From Steroidobacteraceae bacterium (GTDB lineage Bacteria; Pseudomonadota; Gammaproteobacteria; Steroidobacterales; Steroidobacteraceae): 37,661 nucleotides of DNA. Of this stretch, positions 22,858 to 31,072 are shown in pieces. The stretch is from positions 1-37,661 of the forward strand of contig JAFMJH010000018.1 in the NCBI GenBank assembly GCA_017853555.1, given 5' to 3'. Within the stretch, counting starts at the first letter, position 1, and every line of letters begins with the position of its first letter. A program made the translations under genes and the position numbers. A model generated the notes under the pieces. The model saw only the letters and a program-made list of their open reading frames with translations, was not told where the DNA came from and searched no databases.

Positions 22858-23445
22858 ATGCTACAGTCCGCGCCCCTTTGCGTTCGGTGCCGTCGCTTGA
22901 ATCAACCGGCCGTTCGAAAATTCTATGCTGGCATCGCGCTCGTCGCGATCGCGGGTGCCGGCCTGATGGCGTCGCCGACTGCGTCGGCCGAGACGGTTTC
23001 GGGCGGTGATTTCGCCTCTGCCGAGGCGGCGGCATTCGTCGGCGATCAGTGGGCCGCTCCTTCGGTCGCCGAACGGCTGATCGACAAGGCGATGGGTTTG
23101 CTCGGCACGCCGTATCGCTACGGCGGGCGTCGGCGAGAATCGGGTCTCGACTGCAGCGGGCTGCTGCACGTGGTGTTCCTCGAGACGCTGGGCGTTTCTT
23201 TGCCCCGCAGTGCTGCGGAAATCGGCAAGCTCGGCGAGCCCGTCGCCACCGAAGAATTGCGCCCCGGCGATCTGGTGTTCTTCAATACTTTGGGTCGTTC
23301 GTTGTCGCATGTCGGCATTTACATCGGCAACAACGAATTCATCCACGCCGGATCTCGCGGCACGCCGCGGGCGGTGCGCATCAACCGTCTCGACCAAAAC
23401 TATTTTTCAAAAAGATTCGAGGGTGCGCGCCGGTTGTTGCCCTGA
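22858..23445 (+). CDS. Exported NlpC/P60-family cysteine peptidase
   Basis: Predicted periplasmic or lipid-anchored peptidoglycan peptidase or amidase. With ATG 22858 it has 195 residues. The N-terminus holds a hydrophobic signal segment (FYAGIALVAIAGAGLMASP-TASA), followed by the NlpC/P60 domain with the catalytic Cys99 (LDCSGLLHVVF), His151 (LSHVGIYIG) and third polar residue His163 (FIHAG), plus the GTPYRYGG and RPGDLVFF motifs. The triad is intact. The start is uncertain: ATG 22858 lacks a clear ribosome site, and an in-frame TTG at 22897 would give a more ordinary signal peptide. The last 46 bases overlap the 3' end of nhaA on the other strand. Confidence 0.88.
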   Translation: MLQSAPLCVRCRRLNQPAVRKFYAGIALVAIAGAGLMASPTASAETVSGGDFASAEAAAFVGDQWAAPSVAERLIDKAMGLLGTPYRYGGRRRESGLDCSGLLHVVFLETLGVSLPRSAAEIGKLGEPVATEELRPGDLVFFNTLGRSLSHVGIYIGNNEFIHAGSRGTPRAVRINRLDQNYFSKRFEGARRLLP

Positions 23446-24557
23446 GCATCGCGGTGCACGAACGATAGCCAGGCGAGTCCCGCCAGCGCCGAACAGGTCG
23501 AGCCGATCACGACACCGAAGCGCACTGCATCCGCATGGTCGTCGGCCGGAAAGGCGAGCGAGCCGATGAACAGGCTCATGGTGAAGCCGATGCCGGTCAG
23601 GATCGCGACGCCATGCAGGCTGCGCCAATCGGCACCCGTGGGCAGCGAGGCGACGCCGCAACGAACCGCCAACCAGCAGGCGATGAGCACGCCCACCTGT
23701 TTGCCGATGAACAAACCGCTGGCGACCCCCAGCGTCACCGGTTGCAGCAAAAGTTCCGCTCCTGCGCCCGCGAGGTTCGCCCCCGCGTTCGCGAATGCGA
23801 ACAGCGGCAGGATGCCCCAGGTGACGATCGGGTGCAGTGCGTGTTCGAGCGTTCGGCGCGGTTCGCCGCCCGGTATGCAAAGCCCCAAGATCACGCCGGC
23901 GAGCGTCGCGTGCACGCCCGACTTCAATACGAGCAGCCACAAGGCAGCGCCGATGCAGAGGTACGGCGCAAGGCGCCGTATTCCGCTGCGACGGGCGACG
24001 ATCAAGGCGATGACGCAGGTGCCGGCGCCGAGCAAGGCGGGTGCCGACAGGTCGTTGGTGAACAGCAAAGCGATCAGGACGATCGCGCCGAGATCGTCGA
24101 TCACCGCGAGTCCGAGCAGAAAGATTCTCAAGCCTGGTGCGAGCCTGTGCTGCAGTAGTGCGAACACGCCGAGTGCGAATGCGATGTCGGTCGCAGTGGG
24201 AATCGCCGCGCCGCGCGCGACATCCGGCTCGCCCGAGGTGACGAACCAAAACACGACGGCCGGCATCACCATGCCGCCGATCGCACCGGCGATGGGCAGT
24301 GCGGCGCGACGACGATCGGTCAATTCGCCTTCCTGCCATTCGCGTGCGATTTCGAGCCCGACGGCGAGGAAGAAGACGCTCATGAAGCCGTCGTTGATCC
24401 AATGCAGTACCGTCTTGCCGAGCGCCAACTCGCCGATCCCGATCGAGATCGATTGCGTGAGCGTCCCGGTGTAGAGACTTGCGAATGGCCCGTTCGCCGC
24501 CCACATCGCGAGGGCGGCGGCGAGCACGAGTGCCAGTCCCGGCAAAGAATCTTTCAC
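23400..24557 (-). CDS. nhaA: Na+/H+ antiporter NhaA
   Basis: Electrogenic inner-membrane antiporter exchanging Na+ or Li+ for protons, for pH and salt homeostasis. The 385 residues match the E. coli protein (388). The ion-binding motif is intact: Asp124 in PTATDIAFALGV and Asp154/Asp155 in AVIDDLGAIV. GLFIGKQVGVL and ILTGIGFTMSLFIGSLAF match the later conserved helices. The gene lies ten bases after a NiCoT permease gene, so it is probably the last gene of a three-gene leftward operon. It overlaps the exported NlpC/P60 gene tail-to-tail by 46 bases. Confidence 0.96.
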   Translation of the reverse strand: MKDSLPGLALVLAAALAMWAANGPFASLYTGTLTQSISIGIGELALGKTVLHWINDGFMSVFFLAVGLEIAREWQEGELTDRRRAALPIAGAIGGMVMPAVVFWFVTSGEPDVARGAAIPTATDIAFALGVFALLQHRLAPGLRIFLLGLAVIDDLGAIVLIALLFTNDLSAPALLGAGTCVIALIVARRSGIRRLAPYLCIGAALWLLVLKSGVHATLAGVILGLCIPGGEPRRTLEHALHPIVTWGILPLFAFANAGANLAGAGAELLLQPVTLGVASGLFIGKQVGVLIACWLAVRCGVASLPTGADWRSLHGVAILTGIGFTMSLFIGSLAFPADDHADAVRFGVVIGSTCSALAGLAWLSFVHRDAQGNNRRAPSNLFEK

Positions 24558-24567
24558 GACTGGAATT

Positions 24568-25383
24568 TCAGGTGGACTTGGGGGTGCCGCTCAATGCGAG
24601 CCGACGCCCCACAAGATAGCTGAGCAGCACGACGCCCGCTACCGCGGCGCCAAAGAAAACTTCCTTGCCTTCGGCCCAGGCGCCGACCGTAGGCAGCGTG
24701 AGCTTGGCGACCGCGAATCCCGCGACCAGAAGACTGACGCCGCCGACGGCGAGACCCATCACCCGCGCGGCGACGCGCGCCAAATCGTCGGCGCGCGCGA
24801 TCAGTCGCGAAATCCACAGCCCGTTGATGCCGTCGGTGACCAGCATGCCGATGGTGAACAGGCCGCCGAGCATGAGCGCCGGGGCAAGCCCGCCGAATTG
24901 TTGCGCGGTGAGCGAAAACAGCGCCGCCTGGCTCACGGTGTCGAACGAGAGCGCGAACAAAGCGCCGACCAGTGCGACGACCCAGGGCGAGCGCGCCTCG
25001 CCGAGCCGGCCTAACCAGCGACTTTTGATGCCGACCAGCGGCACGAGCTCGTCAGGCGCCGCCGTGACTGCCGCGCGCACGTTGACGATGCCGAGCGCGG
25101 TCAGAAAGAAAATCGAGATCCAGGTGCCGCTCGCTTCGAGCCACGCGGGCGTTTGCCAATGCGTCGTGACGAGACTGACGAGCACGGCGATCAACATCAC
25201 CACGGCGCCGTGCCCGAGCGAAAACAATGCGCCGCAATATCGGGCGTGGGGGCTTCGCAGTCGGGTGTTGAGCCGGGTCAGACCGTCTATGGTCGCCAGA
25301 TGATCCGCATCGAAGCCGTGTTTCAGACCGAGCAGAAAAACGACGGTCGCGAGACCCGTCCAGTCGGAGGGCAGGGTGTCCAT
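24568..25383 (-). CDS. NiCoT-family nickel/cobalt transporter
   Basis: A 271-residue inner-membrane permease with about seven to eight hydrophobic helices. The family signature lies in the second half of TM1 and start of TM2: KHGFDADHLATIDGLTR, with His22, Asp25, Asp27 and His28 in the H-x4-DH arrangement that selects Ni2+ or Co2+. FSLGHGAVVM and LSFDTVSQAALF correspond to the later conserved motifs, although the usual LGFDTATE is changed to SFDTVSQ. It is shorter than HoxN or NixA (about 330-350). No urease, hydrogenase or cobalamin gene is in the window. It sits six bases after the upstream hydrolase and ten before nhaA. Confidence 0.85.
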   Translation of the reverse strand: MDTLPSDWTGLATVVFLLGLKHGFDADHLATIDGLTRLNTRLRSPHARYCGALFSLGHGAVVMLIAVLVSLVTTHWQTPAWLEASGTWISIFFLTALGIVNVRAAVTAAPDELVPLVGIKSRWLGRLGEARSPWVVALVGALFALSFDTVSQAALFSLTAQQFGGLAPALMLGGLFTIGMLVTDGINGLWISRLIARADDLARVAARVMGLAVGGVSLLVAGFAVAKLTLPTVGAWAEGKEVFFGAAVAGVVLLSYLVGRRLALSGTPKST

Positions 25384-25389
25384 GGCGCG

Positions 25390-26307
25390 TCAGCGTGTGG
25401 TCAGTGCGTCGCTCGTCTTGCGCAGCGCAGCATTGAATTCTTCGGGCGAGTCGATGAACAGGGCATGACCCGCGCCTTCGAACACTTGCACGCTCGCGTT
25501 CGACATCTTCGCGGCGACCGAGCGAATCACGTCGTTCGGCTGCGACATGTCGCGCGAGCCGACCATGAAAAACGTCGGCGCGGCGATTTTGGTGGTCAGA
25601 TCGTCGTTCGTGAGCGCAAGCGACGACATCGCTCGCCGCGCGTACGGCGGCATCATCTGGTTGGTCGCGAACATGATGTCGGCCATGTCCTGCGGTGCGG
25701 GTTTCGCAGTCATCAAGGAAACGAATTGCCGACCGTTCCTCAATTGCAGTTCGATGTCCGGCGGCAAGGCGCGGTTCGCGTCGCGTTGCGCGTTCAGGCG
25801 CGCAATGGCGGCGGGGTCGGTCGGTGCCGGCGGCAGTCCGGCATTGGAGCCGACCAGCACGAGCCCGGCGACGTCTTTGACGCCGTAGTGGCGCACGTAG
25901 TCGATGGTCACGTAGCCGCCGAAACTCCAGCCGACGATCAGCGGCTGCTTCAGTTTGCGCGCCTTGATGACGGCAGCGACATCGTCGGCCCACACCTTCG
26001 TTCCGGTATACGCGGCTTCGGCCCAGGGCTTGCCGGAGCAGCCGTGACCGCGCAGGTCGAAGGCGACGATGCGGAAATCTTTCGCGAGGTCGGAATCGAA
26101 TTGACGCTTGAACACCGCGTAGCTTTGCGAAAAGCCGTGAATGAACAGCAACTCGCGACCTTGCGGGTTGCCGGTTTCGTACACGCACAACGGAGTACCG
26201 TCGGCCGACTTGAGGTAATCGAACGAGGCCGCGTGCGCGTCCTTCGCGGTCCAGAGCAACGCTGCGCAGAGCAGGGCACGTAACAGGGTGTTCATGGCGG
26301 CAAGCAT
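25390..26307 (-). CDS. Exported alpha/beta-fold hydrolase
   Basis: A 305-residue alpha/beta hydrolase with a Sec signal peptide (MNTLLRALLCAALLWTAKD, cleavage near AHA). The triad is complete: Ser128 in the nucleophile elbow GWSFGG, Asp253 in MVGSRD and His281 in GAGHALFIDSPEEF. FIHGFSQS supplies the oxyanion hole. The substrate is unknown; esters, lactones and peroxide-like leaving groups are all possible in this family. ATG 26307 has AGGG about ten bases upstream. The internal ATG at 26295 gives a neater signal peptide and is an equal alternative. It is the first gene of the hydrolase-NiCoT-nhaA operon. Confidence 0.85.
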   Translation of the reverse strand: MLAAMNTLLRALLCAALLWTAKDAHAASFDYLKSADGTPLCVYETGNPQGRELLFIHGFSQSYAVFKRQFDSDLAKDFRIVAFDLRGHGCSGKPWAEAAYTGTKVWADDVAAVIKARKLKQPLIVGWSFGGYVTIDYVRHYGVKDVAGLVLVGSNAGLPPAPTDPAAIARLNAQRDANRALPPDIELQLRNGRQFVSLMTAKPAPQDMADIMFATNQMMPPYARRAMSSLALTNDDLTTKIAAPTFFMVGSRDMSQPNDVIRSVAAKMSNASVQVFEGAGHALFIDSPEEFNAALRKTSDALTTR

Positions 26308-26426
26308 AGCGGATCGACCCTGCCCGGTATGTGCGCAGTGTGGTCGTTGCAGCGTTCGACGCAGGCATTCCTTGCCTCATCGATGCACCGCCGGTTACAA
26401 GGTTCAATCCTAGAGGAGGGTCGACG

Positions 26427-27341
26427 ATGCAAGAGCGCAAGATTTCGCGACGTGATGCCTTGGCTGCCACGGCGGCCGTGGGATCCTTGGGGGTATTGGC
26501 CGGTGGTGCCGAGGATGCGGCAGCCGCGGTGGCGACGCCCCGACTGGACTTCGAAGACCCGCGTTCACGTGCCCGGATTCTCGCCAAGATCAAAGGGTCC
26601 ATCGCCGAGGAGACGGTGTACACATTCTGCCGCCTGCATCTTTATCTTTGGCTCAACGACGGCAACCTCAAGCCGATGCTGTCGATGCAGAATCTGAACG
26701 CCGCAACCTGGAAGCCGTTGCCCAACGGCAACTACCAGGGCTCCGTGCGCGAAGTCGGCGCATACACCGCGTTCGACACCGACGATCTGGTCGATCATTG
26801 GGTGAATCCCGTCACCGGCGAGAAGCGCGAGATCTGGAGTTTCTTCGGCGGCCCGTTGTCGGTCGAGATCGGTCCGGACGGCATCGTCACGGGGCCCGAG
26901 GCGACGCTGAAGCCCAAAGAAATGCGCATCGACGTGATCGGCGACAAAGTGCTGGTCGCGAATCAATCGGCATTTTCCTTTCCGAATCCGTTCCGGGAAG
27001 ACAAATGGCCCAAGGAAGCCGGCGCGCCGATGTTCTTCTGGGATTCCCACTATTTTTTCTCGGCGAGCGTCGCCGACGTCGCCGACCCGAAACTCACCAG
27101 CGTCCCGGCGACCGTGCAATTCCAGAATATGGTGAGCTTCCATCCGTGGCTCGGCATGGGCAAAACCCCCGGCCGCACCTACGGCAAGGCGCTCGGCACG
27201 AAGTTGCGCAAGCTGGACGATTTGCCGCGCGGCGCACGCCTGGCGCTCGAAAAGCGCACGCCGGAGATTTTCGATTTGGCGTCGTGGACCAAACCGCGCA
27301 TCGACTTCGCCGAGTACATGCAGCAGCGCGCGCCCAAGTAG
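26427..27341 (+). CDS. DUF1838-like protein with Tat-type signal
   Basis: A 304-residue exported protein. The start at 26427 has a strong ribosome site (GAGGAGGG, six bases away) and gives the Tat-like N-terminus MQERKISRRDALAAT with an Ala-rich h-region to about residue 34. The body contains YQGSVREVGAYTAFDT and HWVNPVTGEKREIWSF, the same landmarks as the protein at 28810, and fits DUF1838 (no known biochemical activity). Trp/Phe/His-rich stretches (FFWDSHYFFSASV, FHPWLGMGKTPGRTYG) suggest a beta-rich ligand or substrate site. It is convergent with a GPH symporter gene, 18 bases apart. The family assignment is from memory of the pattern. Confidence 0.75.
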   Translation: MQERKISRRDALAATAAVGSLGVLAGGAEDAAAAVATPRLDFEDPRSRARILAKIKGSIAEETVYTFCRLHLYLWLNDGNLKPMLSMQNLNAATWKPLPNGNYQGSVREVGAYTAFDTDDLVDHWVNPVTGEKREIWSFFGGPLSVEIGPDGIVTGPEATLKPKEMRIDVIGDKVLVANQSAFSFPNPFREDKWPKEAGAPMFFWDSHYFFSASVADVADPKLTSVPATVQFQNMVSFHPWLGMGKTPGRTYGKALGTKLRKLDDLPRGARLALEKRTPEIFDLASWTKPRIDFAEYMQQRAPK

Positions 27342-27349
27342 GCGCGCGC
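27326..27349. terminator. GC-only hairpin over the stop codon of the DUF1838-like gene
   Basis: GCGCGCGCC and GGCGCGCGC pair perfectly (9 bp) around a CAAGTA loop that includes part of the TAG stop. No T-tract follows on either strand. It lies between convergent genes, so it may act as a weak bidirectional stop or simply mark GC-rich codons. Confidence 0.3.
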
Positions 27350-27359
27350 CGCATCCCGA

Positions 27360-28709
27360 TCAGCGGGCGGTCTGACTGCGACCGAGGTCGTCCGGCAGCC
27401 GGTAGAAATACAGGAACAGCAAGCCGAGGCCGTAGGCGAGGGCGGGGATGCCGACCAGGCTCAAGGTCACGGCGAGTTCTGCGCTCGCCGGTTGTTTCTC
27501 GAGCGGCAGATTTTTGTCGAAGTGCATCATCTGCAACAGTTCGCCGAGCAGCAGCGGCCCCATGGAGTATCCCAGTCGCTCGATGAAGACGTAGATCGAG
27601 GTGTACATGCCTTCGCGCCGCAGGCCCGTGCGTTCGCGATCGTAGTCGATGGTGTCGAGCCACATCGCTTGGCCGTAGAGCAGGATCGCCGAAGAGAAAA
27701 TGCCGGCGAGGATGCCTCGCGCGATGAAGAAGGCGTCCGAATCTTCCGGTGTGGCCAGCAACCAGGTCAGCGTGGCGAACACTTCGCCGATGATGCCGAC
27801 CGCGAGGCCGGTGCGTTTGGTGATGTATTGGCCGAGCCAGCGAAACACCGGAATGAACAGCACGGTGCTGATGATCGTCGCCGATGCGAGTTTCGACATC
27901 AGCGAGAAGTCGTGTTTGAGCACCATCACCACGAAGAATGCCGTGGTCGCGCCGGACGCCGACAACGCCACGAACTGCAGGACCTTGATGCCGACCATCA
28001 TCATGAAGGGCTTGTTCGCGAGCACGGCGGCAAGCTGTTCGCGTATCGGCGTGTGTTGCGAAGTTTCGTCGACCTCGGTCATGCGCGCCGCGCTCGTGCC
28101 CACGAACGTCGTCATCATGATCAAAAACACGAACGCGCCGTAGATCGCACCGAGCGTCTGATACGACGCTGCGTCCTGTCGACCGAGCTTCTCGACGATC
28201 AGCGGCGCGATGGCGCTGCCGATGACCGAGCCGATCATCATGAACACGGAGCGATAACCCATGATGCCGAGACGCTGCATGCGATCGGCGGTCATTTCGA
28301 CCGGCATGGTGAGATAGGGGACGTTGAAGATCGTGAAGCCGAGCGAATAGAGCATCAGCGCGACGAGCGCGACGAGCGCCGGATCGAAGGTGCCGATCAG
28401 AAGGTGTTGCGAGTACACGAGCGGCAACGACACGGCGCAAACCACGGCGCCGAGCAGCAGGTAGGGTCGTCGCCGACCCCAGCGGGTGCGGGTGCGATCG
28501 GTCAGCCAACCCATCAGCGGATCGCAGATCGCGTCGAAAATCCGCGCGACGAAGACCAAAAGTCCTGCGACGCCCGGTTCGATCTTCATCACGGTGGTGA
28601 GGTAGACGAGCACCAGCGCGGTGACGACGTTCAGATAGGCGATGGTGCCGAGGGAGCCGAGTCCCCACGACAGTCGCAACTTGAGCGGAATTTCCTGATG
28701 TGTGGTCAT
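27360..28709 (-). CDS. GPH-family sugar:cation symporter
   Basis: A 449-residue, twelve-helix inner-membrane transporter of the glycoside-pentoside-hexuronide:cation symporter group of the MFS. Typical landmarks are KLRLSWGLGSLGTIAYLN at the N-terminus, FVARIFDAICDPLMGWLTDRTRTRWGRRRPYLL (the conserved TM2-loop segment, residues about 50-82, where the Asp residues bind cation), and YDRERTGLRREGMYTS in the second half. Melibiose, xyloside and glucuronide carriers belong here, but the substrate cannot be told. It lies between two DUF1838-like genes and is divergent from the second. Confidence 0.88.
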   Translation of the reverse strand: MTTHQEIPLKLRLSWGLGSLGTIAYLNVVTALVLVYLTTVMKIEPGVAGLLVFVARIFDAICDPLMGWLTDRTRTRWGRRRPYLLLGAVVCAVSLPLVYSQHLLIGTFDPALVALVALMLYSLGFTIFNVPYLTMPVEMTADRMQRLGIMGYRSVFMMIGSVIGSAIAPLIVEKLGRQDAASYQTLGAIYGAFVFLIMMTTFVGTSAARMTEVDETSQHTPIREQLAAVLANKPFMMMVGIKVLQFVALSASGATTAFFVVMVLKHDFSLMSKLASATIISTVLFIPVFRWLGQYITKRTGLAVGIIGEVFATLTWLLATPEDSDAFFIARGILAGIFSSAILLYGQAMWLDTIDYDRERTGLRREGMYTSIYVFIERLGYSMGPLLLGELLQMMHFDKNLPLEKQPASAELAVTLSLVGIPALAYGLGLLFLYFYRLPDDLGRSQTAR

Positions 28710-28764
28710 GTGGCGAAGATAGCGGATCGGACGCGTCTCGCGGAAGTTTTCGTGCGAAATTTCA

Positions 28765-28773
28765 TGCTATAAA
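28765..28773 (+). promoter_or_regulatory. Extended -10 promoter of the second DUF1838-like gene
   Basis: TGCTATAAA carries a TGn extension and a good -10 hexamer (28768-28773), about 40 bases before ATG 28810. The -35 region is weak, as expected for extended -10 promoters. The small palindrome GAAATTTC lies just upstream (28756-28763) and could be part of an operator. Confidence 0.5.
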
Positions 28774-28809
28774 AGTGCGCTGCGAACACCACTCAACCGA
28801 GGCGAAGAC

Positions 28810-29649
28810 ATGACCGACGAACCCATCGACGCCGCGCGTCGTGCCACCACCCTCGGTCTCGGTTTGAGCGCGCTCGCGTTCGCCGCGCCGCCGATCGTGC
28901 ATGCGCAGAACTCAGCCGGCGATGCCGCCGACCTGCTGCGCGATTTCCTGCGGCTGCGCACGGCGCCGGGTGGCGAGGCGGTGATGTGGCGCTACGCGGG
29001 CATATTGGTCGGCAAGCCCGAGGGTGAGATGGCGCGTCCGCTGACGCGCATCGAGGGCGTGAGCTACACGCAGGCGGCGCCGCGTACCGACGGCAGCGTC
29101 GATTGGCAGCTTGAGGAAGTCGGTTATTACTGCGATTTGGAGAACGGGCGTCCGCTCGATCGTTTCGCCAACCCGTTCACGCAGGCGACGGTGCGCGTCG
29201 CGCACTATCGCTCGCCGCAAAAATTGCGGTTCATCGGCAATCGCATCGAGCCTGCGCAAGCGATGCCTCCGGGCGTCGAGTTTCGCGGTGAAATACGGCG
29301 CCTCGCCGCGGTCGCCGGCCGCGTCGCAGTGACCGAAGATTTGTACGTGCGGATGCCGGCGGTGCCGGCGACCGAAACGCGACCGGCGCGAGCCGTGCGG
29401 TACGCGAACTCGCTCGCTACCTTCCACGGTGCCGAGCGCGATCTTTCCAGACCCGCGCGCGTCTGGCTGCCCTGCGAGTTTTCCTACACGACGCTCAACT
29501 CGTTCGCGTCCTGGCTCGAGATGGACGGCGTCGCCGGCGTGCAGGACATGCGCATCACCGGGGCCAAGTGTCGCGTCGACCAGCGCGAGACGATTCCGGC
29601 GTGGTTGCGCGAGCGGATCGCGCTCGACCACCCCGGTTTTCTGCGTTGA
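28810..29649 (+). CDS. DUF1838-like protein, second copy
   Basis: A 279-residue protein with a Tat-like twin-arginine start (AARRATTLGLGLSALAFAAP, cleavage near VHA). The core has MWRYAGILVGKPEG, IEGVSYTQAAPRTDGSVDW, LEEVGYYCDLENGRPLDRF and NPFTQATVRVAHYRSP. This lines up with EVGAYTAFDTDDLVDHWVNP and following residues of the protein at 26427, so the two are diverged paralogues. DUF1838 members have no known reaction. GAGG lies before ATG 28810 and an extended -10 box upstream. It is divergent from the GPH symporter, which suggests joint control of import and this exported protein. The next gene is convergent, 16 bases away. Confidence 0.78.
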   Translation: MTDEPIDAARRATTLGLGLSALAFAAPPIVHAQNSAGDAADLLRDFLRLRTAPGGEAVMWRYAGILVGKPEGEMARPLTRIEGVSYTQAAPRTDGSVDWQLEEVGYYCDLENGRPLDRFANPFTQATVRVAHYRSPQKLRFIGNRIEPAQAMPPGVEFRGEIRRLAAVAGRVAVTEDLYVRMPAVPATETRPARAVRYANSLATFHGAERDLSRPARVWLPCEFSYTTLNSFASWLEMDGVAGVQDMRITGAKCRVDQRETIPAWLRERIALDHPGFLR

Positions 29650-29665
29650 TTCGTCTTCGCGTCGA

Positions 29666-29974
29666 TCAACCGATCTCGGCCTGCTTGGCGAGCGTTTCGA
29701 AGTCGTAACTTTTGGCGTGCGGAGCGCCGGCCACGCGGTTCACCAGCGCGCTGCGTTCACGCTCGAGCTCTTTGGCGAGTTCGCCTTGCGGCACGAAATC
29801 CGACAGCGCCTTGCGATCGACGACTTTCTTTTCTTCGAGCATGTGCTCGAGCACCGTCACCCGATCGCGCAAGATCCACAGTTCAGCCAGCAGTTCGGTG
29901 TTCATGCGCATCACGTCGTCCAGTTCCATCTGGCCGAGGTAGGGGCGAGCCGGTCGTTCTACGGTACGTGACAT
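29666..29974 (-). CDS. Small predicted coiled-coil protein
   Basis: A 102-residue cytoplasmic protein without a recognised domain. Residues about 18-55 (DDVMRMNTELLAELWILRDR onward) show heptad-like Leu/Val spacing and many charges, consistent with a coiled coil. A second charged helix LAKELERERSALVNRV follows at about 67-82. GAGG lies about ten bases before ATG 29974. It is the last gene of a leftward operon, nine bases after the methyltransferase stop, so it may be an accessory or oligomerisation subunit of that enzyme; this is inference from context only. Confidence 0.7.
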   Translation of the reverse strand: MSRTVERPARPYLGQMELDDVMRMNTELLAELWILRDRVTVLEHMLEEKKVVDRKALSDFVPQGELAKELERERSALVNRVAGAPHAKSYDFETLAKQAEIG

Positions 29975-29983
29975 GGTATGTCC

Positions 29984-31072
29984 TCAGCTCGGCTTGCGGC
30001 CGCGCGTGACCCAGGGGTAACCGCGCTTCTCGAGCGCGTATTCTTCGACGTCGACGAAGCCGATCTCGCGCATCATTTTCGCCAGATTGATGCTCGCCGC
30101 CGCACTGAAGTACGGTTCGGCGCGATTGTCCGTATCCCAATCGAGCACCACCGCCTGCAGCGGGTTCACGGCGCGGAACGGCGGCGGATCATTGATCACC
30201 ATTTCGCCGCCGGGCGTGAGGATGCGGAACATCTCGCGCAGGGTTTTTTCGGTGACCGCGGGCGGCATTTCGTGGTGCAGCGCGTACGAGATCACGCCGT
30301 CGACGCTGTTGTCGCGCTCGGCGACCTTGGTGCAGTCCTCTTGGCGGAAAGTGATGTCGAGACCGAGCATCTCGCTGATGAAATGTCCGCCGCGCAGCAA
30401 AGCCGGCGACAAATCGCCGCCGATGAGTTCGGCATCCGGAAACTGCTGGCGACACACGCCGAGCGTCGTCGCGCCACCGCAGCCGGGTTCGTAAATGCGC
30501 TTCATGTCGCGCTTGCGAAATTGCTCGACGACGCGCGCGCGTTGCTCGCGAATGTTGCAGTCGACGTCGACTGCCGCATAGCCGCCGAGCGCGAACACGT
30601 GCGGCCCGATGCCGGCCATGAACATCGGCTGCGTGAGGTCATACCCGTCCCAGCCGCCCGGCTCGAGGTGCCATTCGACGCCGTCGTACCAGGAGGGCAT
30701 TTCCAGGTTCGGGTCGAGCTGCAGTCGGCTGTGATCTTTGGGCGCTTTGGCCGCCACCAAAGATTGCCACTCCGCGCGGCGCGCTTCGGTGGCCGGGATG
30801 GCACGGATGTAGTTCTGTTCGCCGACCCAGCGCTGGTAGAAGCGGTTGTAGCGATAGGCCTTCGAGCGCTCGACGACTTCGCGTGCGCGACCGAGACGTT
30901 CGCGCCAGACGCTCGGACCGACATCGGAGTTGAATTCTTCGGCGAGATTCGCGGCCTCGGGTTGCGCGGCGAAATCGGCTTCGGCCTGATCTCGCAGTAC
31001 GGAGCTCGAGTAGTGCTGCAGCGAACCCAGAAATTGCAGGCCTGCGCGGCCGCGTTGCTTGAGCGTGATCAT
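29984..31072 (-). CDS. Class I SAM-dependent methyltransferase with long N-terminal domain
   Basis: A 362-residue cytoplasmic enzyme. The SAM-binding motif I is IYEPGCGGATTLG (about residues 194-206), motif II GGDLSPALL follows near 219-227, and QEDCTKVAERDNSVDGVISYALHHE and LREMFRILTPGGEMVIND match later class I motifs. The first 185 residues are a separate region without a known motif but with many aromatic residues (MPSWYDGVEWHLEPGGWDGY). The acceptor substrate is unknown. ATG 31072 has GGAGG nine bases upstream and overlaps the stop of the upstream hydrolase as ATGA, so translation is probably coupled. A start 33 bases further upstream is less likely. Confidence 0.85.
   Translation of the reverse strand: MITLKQRGRAGLQFLGSLQHYSSSVLRDQAEADFAAQPEAANLAEEFNSDVGPSVWRERLGRAREVVERSKAYRYNRFYQRWVGEQNYIRAIPATEARRAEWQSLVAAKAPKDHSRLQLDPNLEMPSWYDGVEWHLEPGGWDGYDLTQPMFMAGIGPHVFALGGYAAVDVDCNIREQRARVVEQFRKRDMKRIYEPGCGGATTLGVCRQQFPDAELIGGDLSPALLRGGHFISEMLGLDITFRQEDCTKVAERDNSVDGVISYALHHEMPPAVTEKTLREMFRILTPGGEMVINDPPPFRAVNPLQAVVLDWDTDNRAEPYFSAAASINLAKMMREIGFVDVEEYALEKRGYPWVTRGRKPS

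Noticed and set aside
26371-26399. TTGCCT-N17-TTACAA as promoter of the first DUF1838-like gene
   Set aside because: Spacing is right but the -10 hexamer matches the consensus in only two of six positions.
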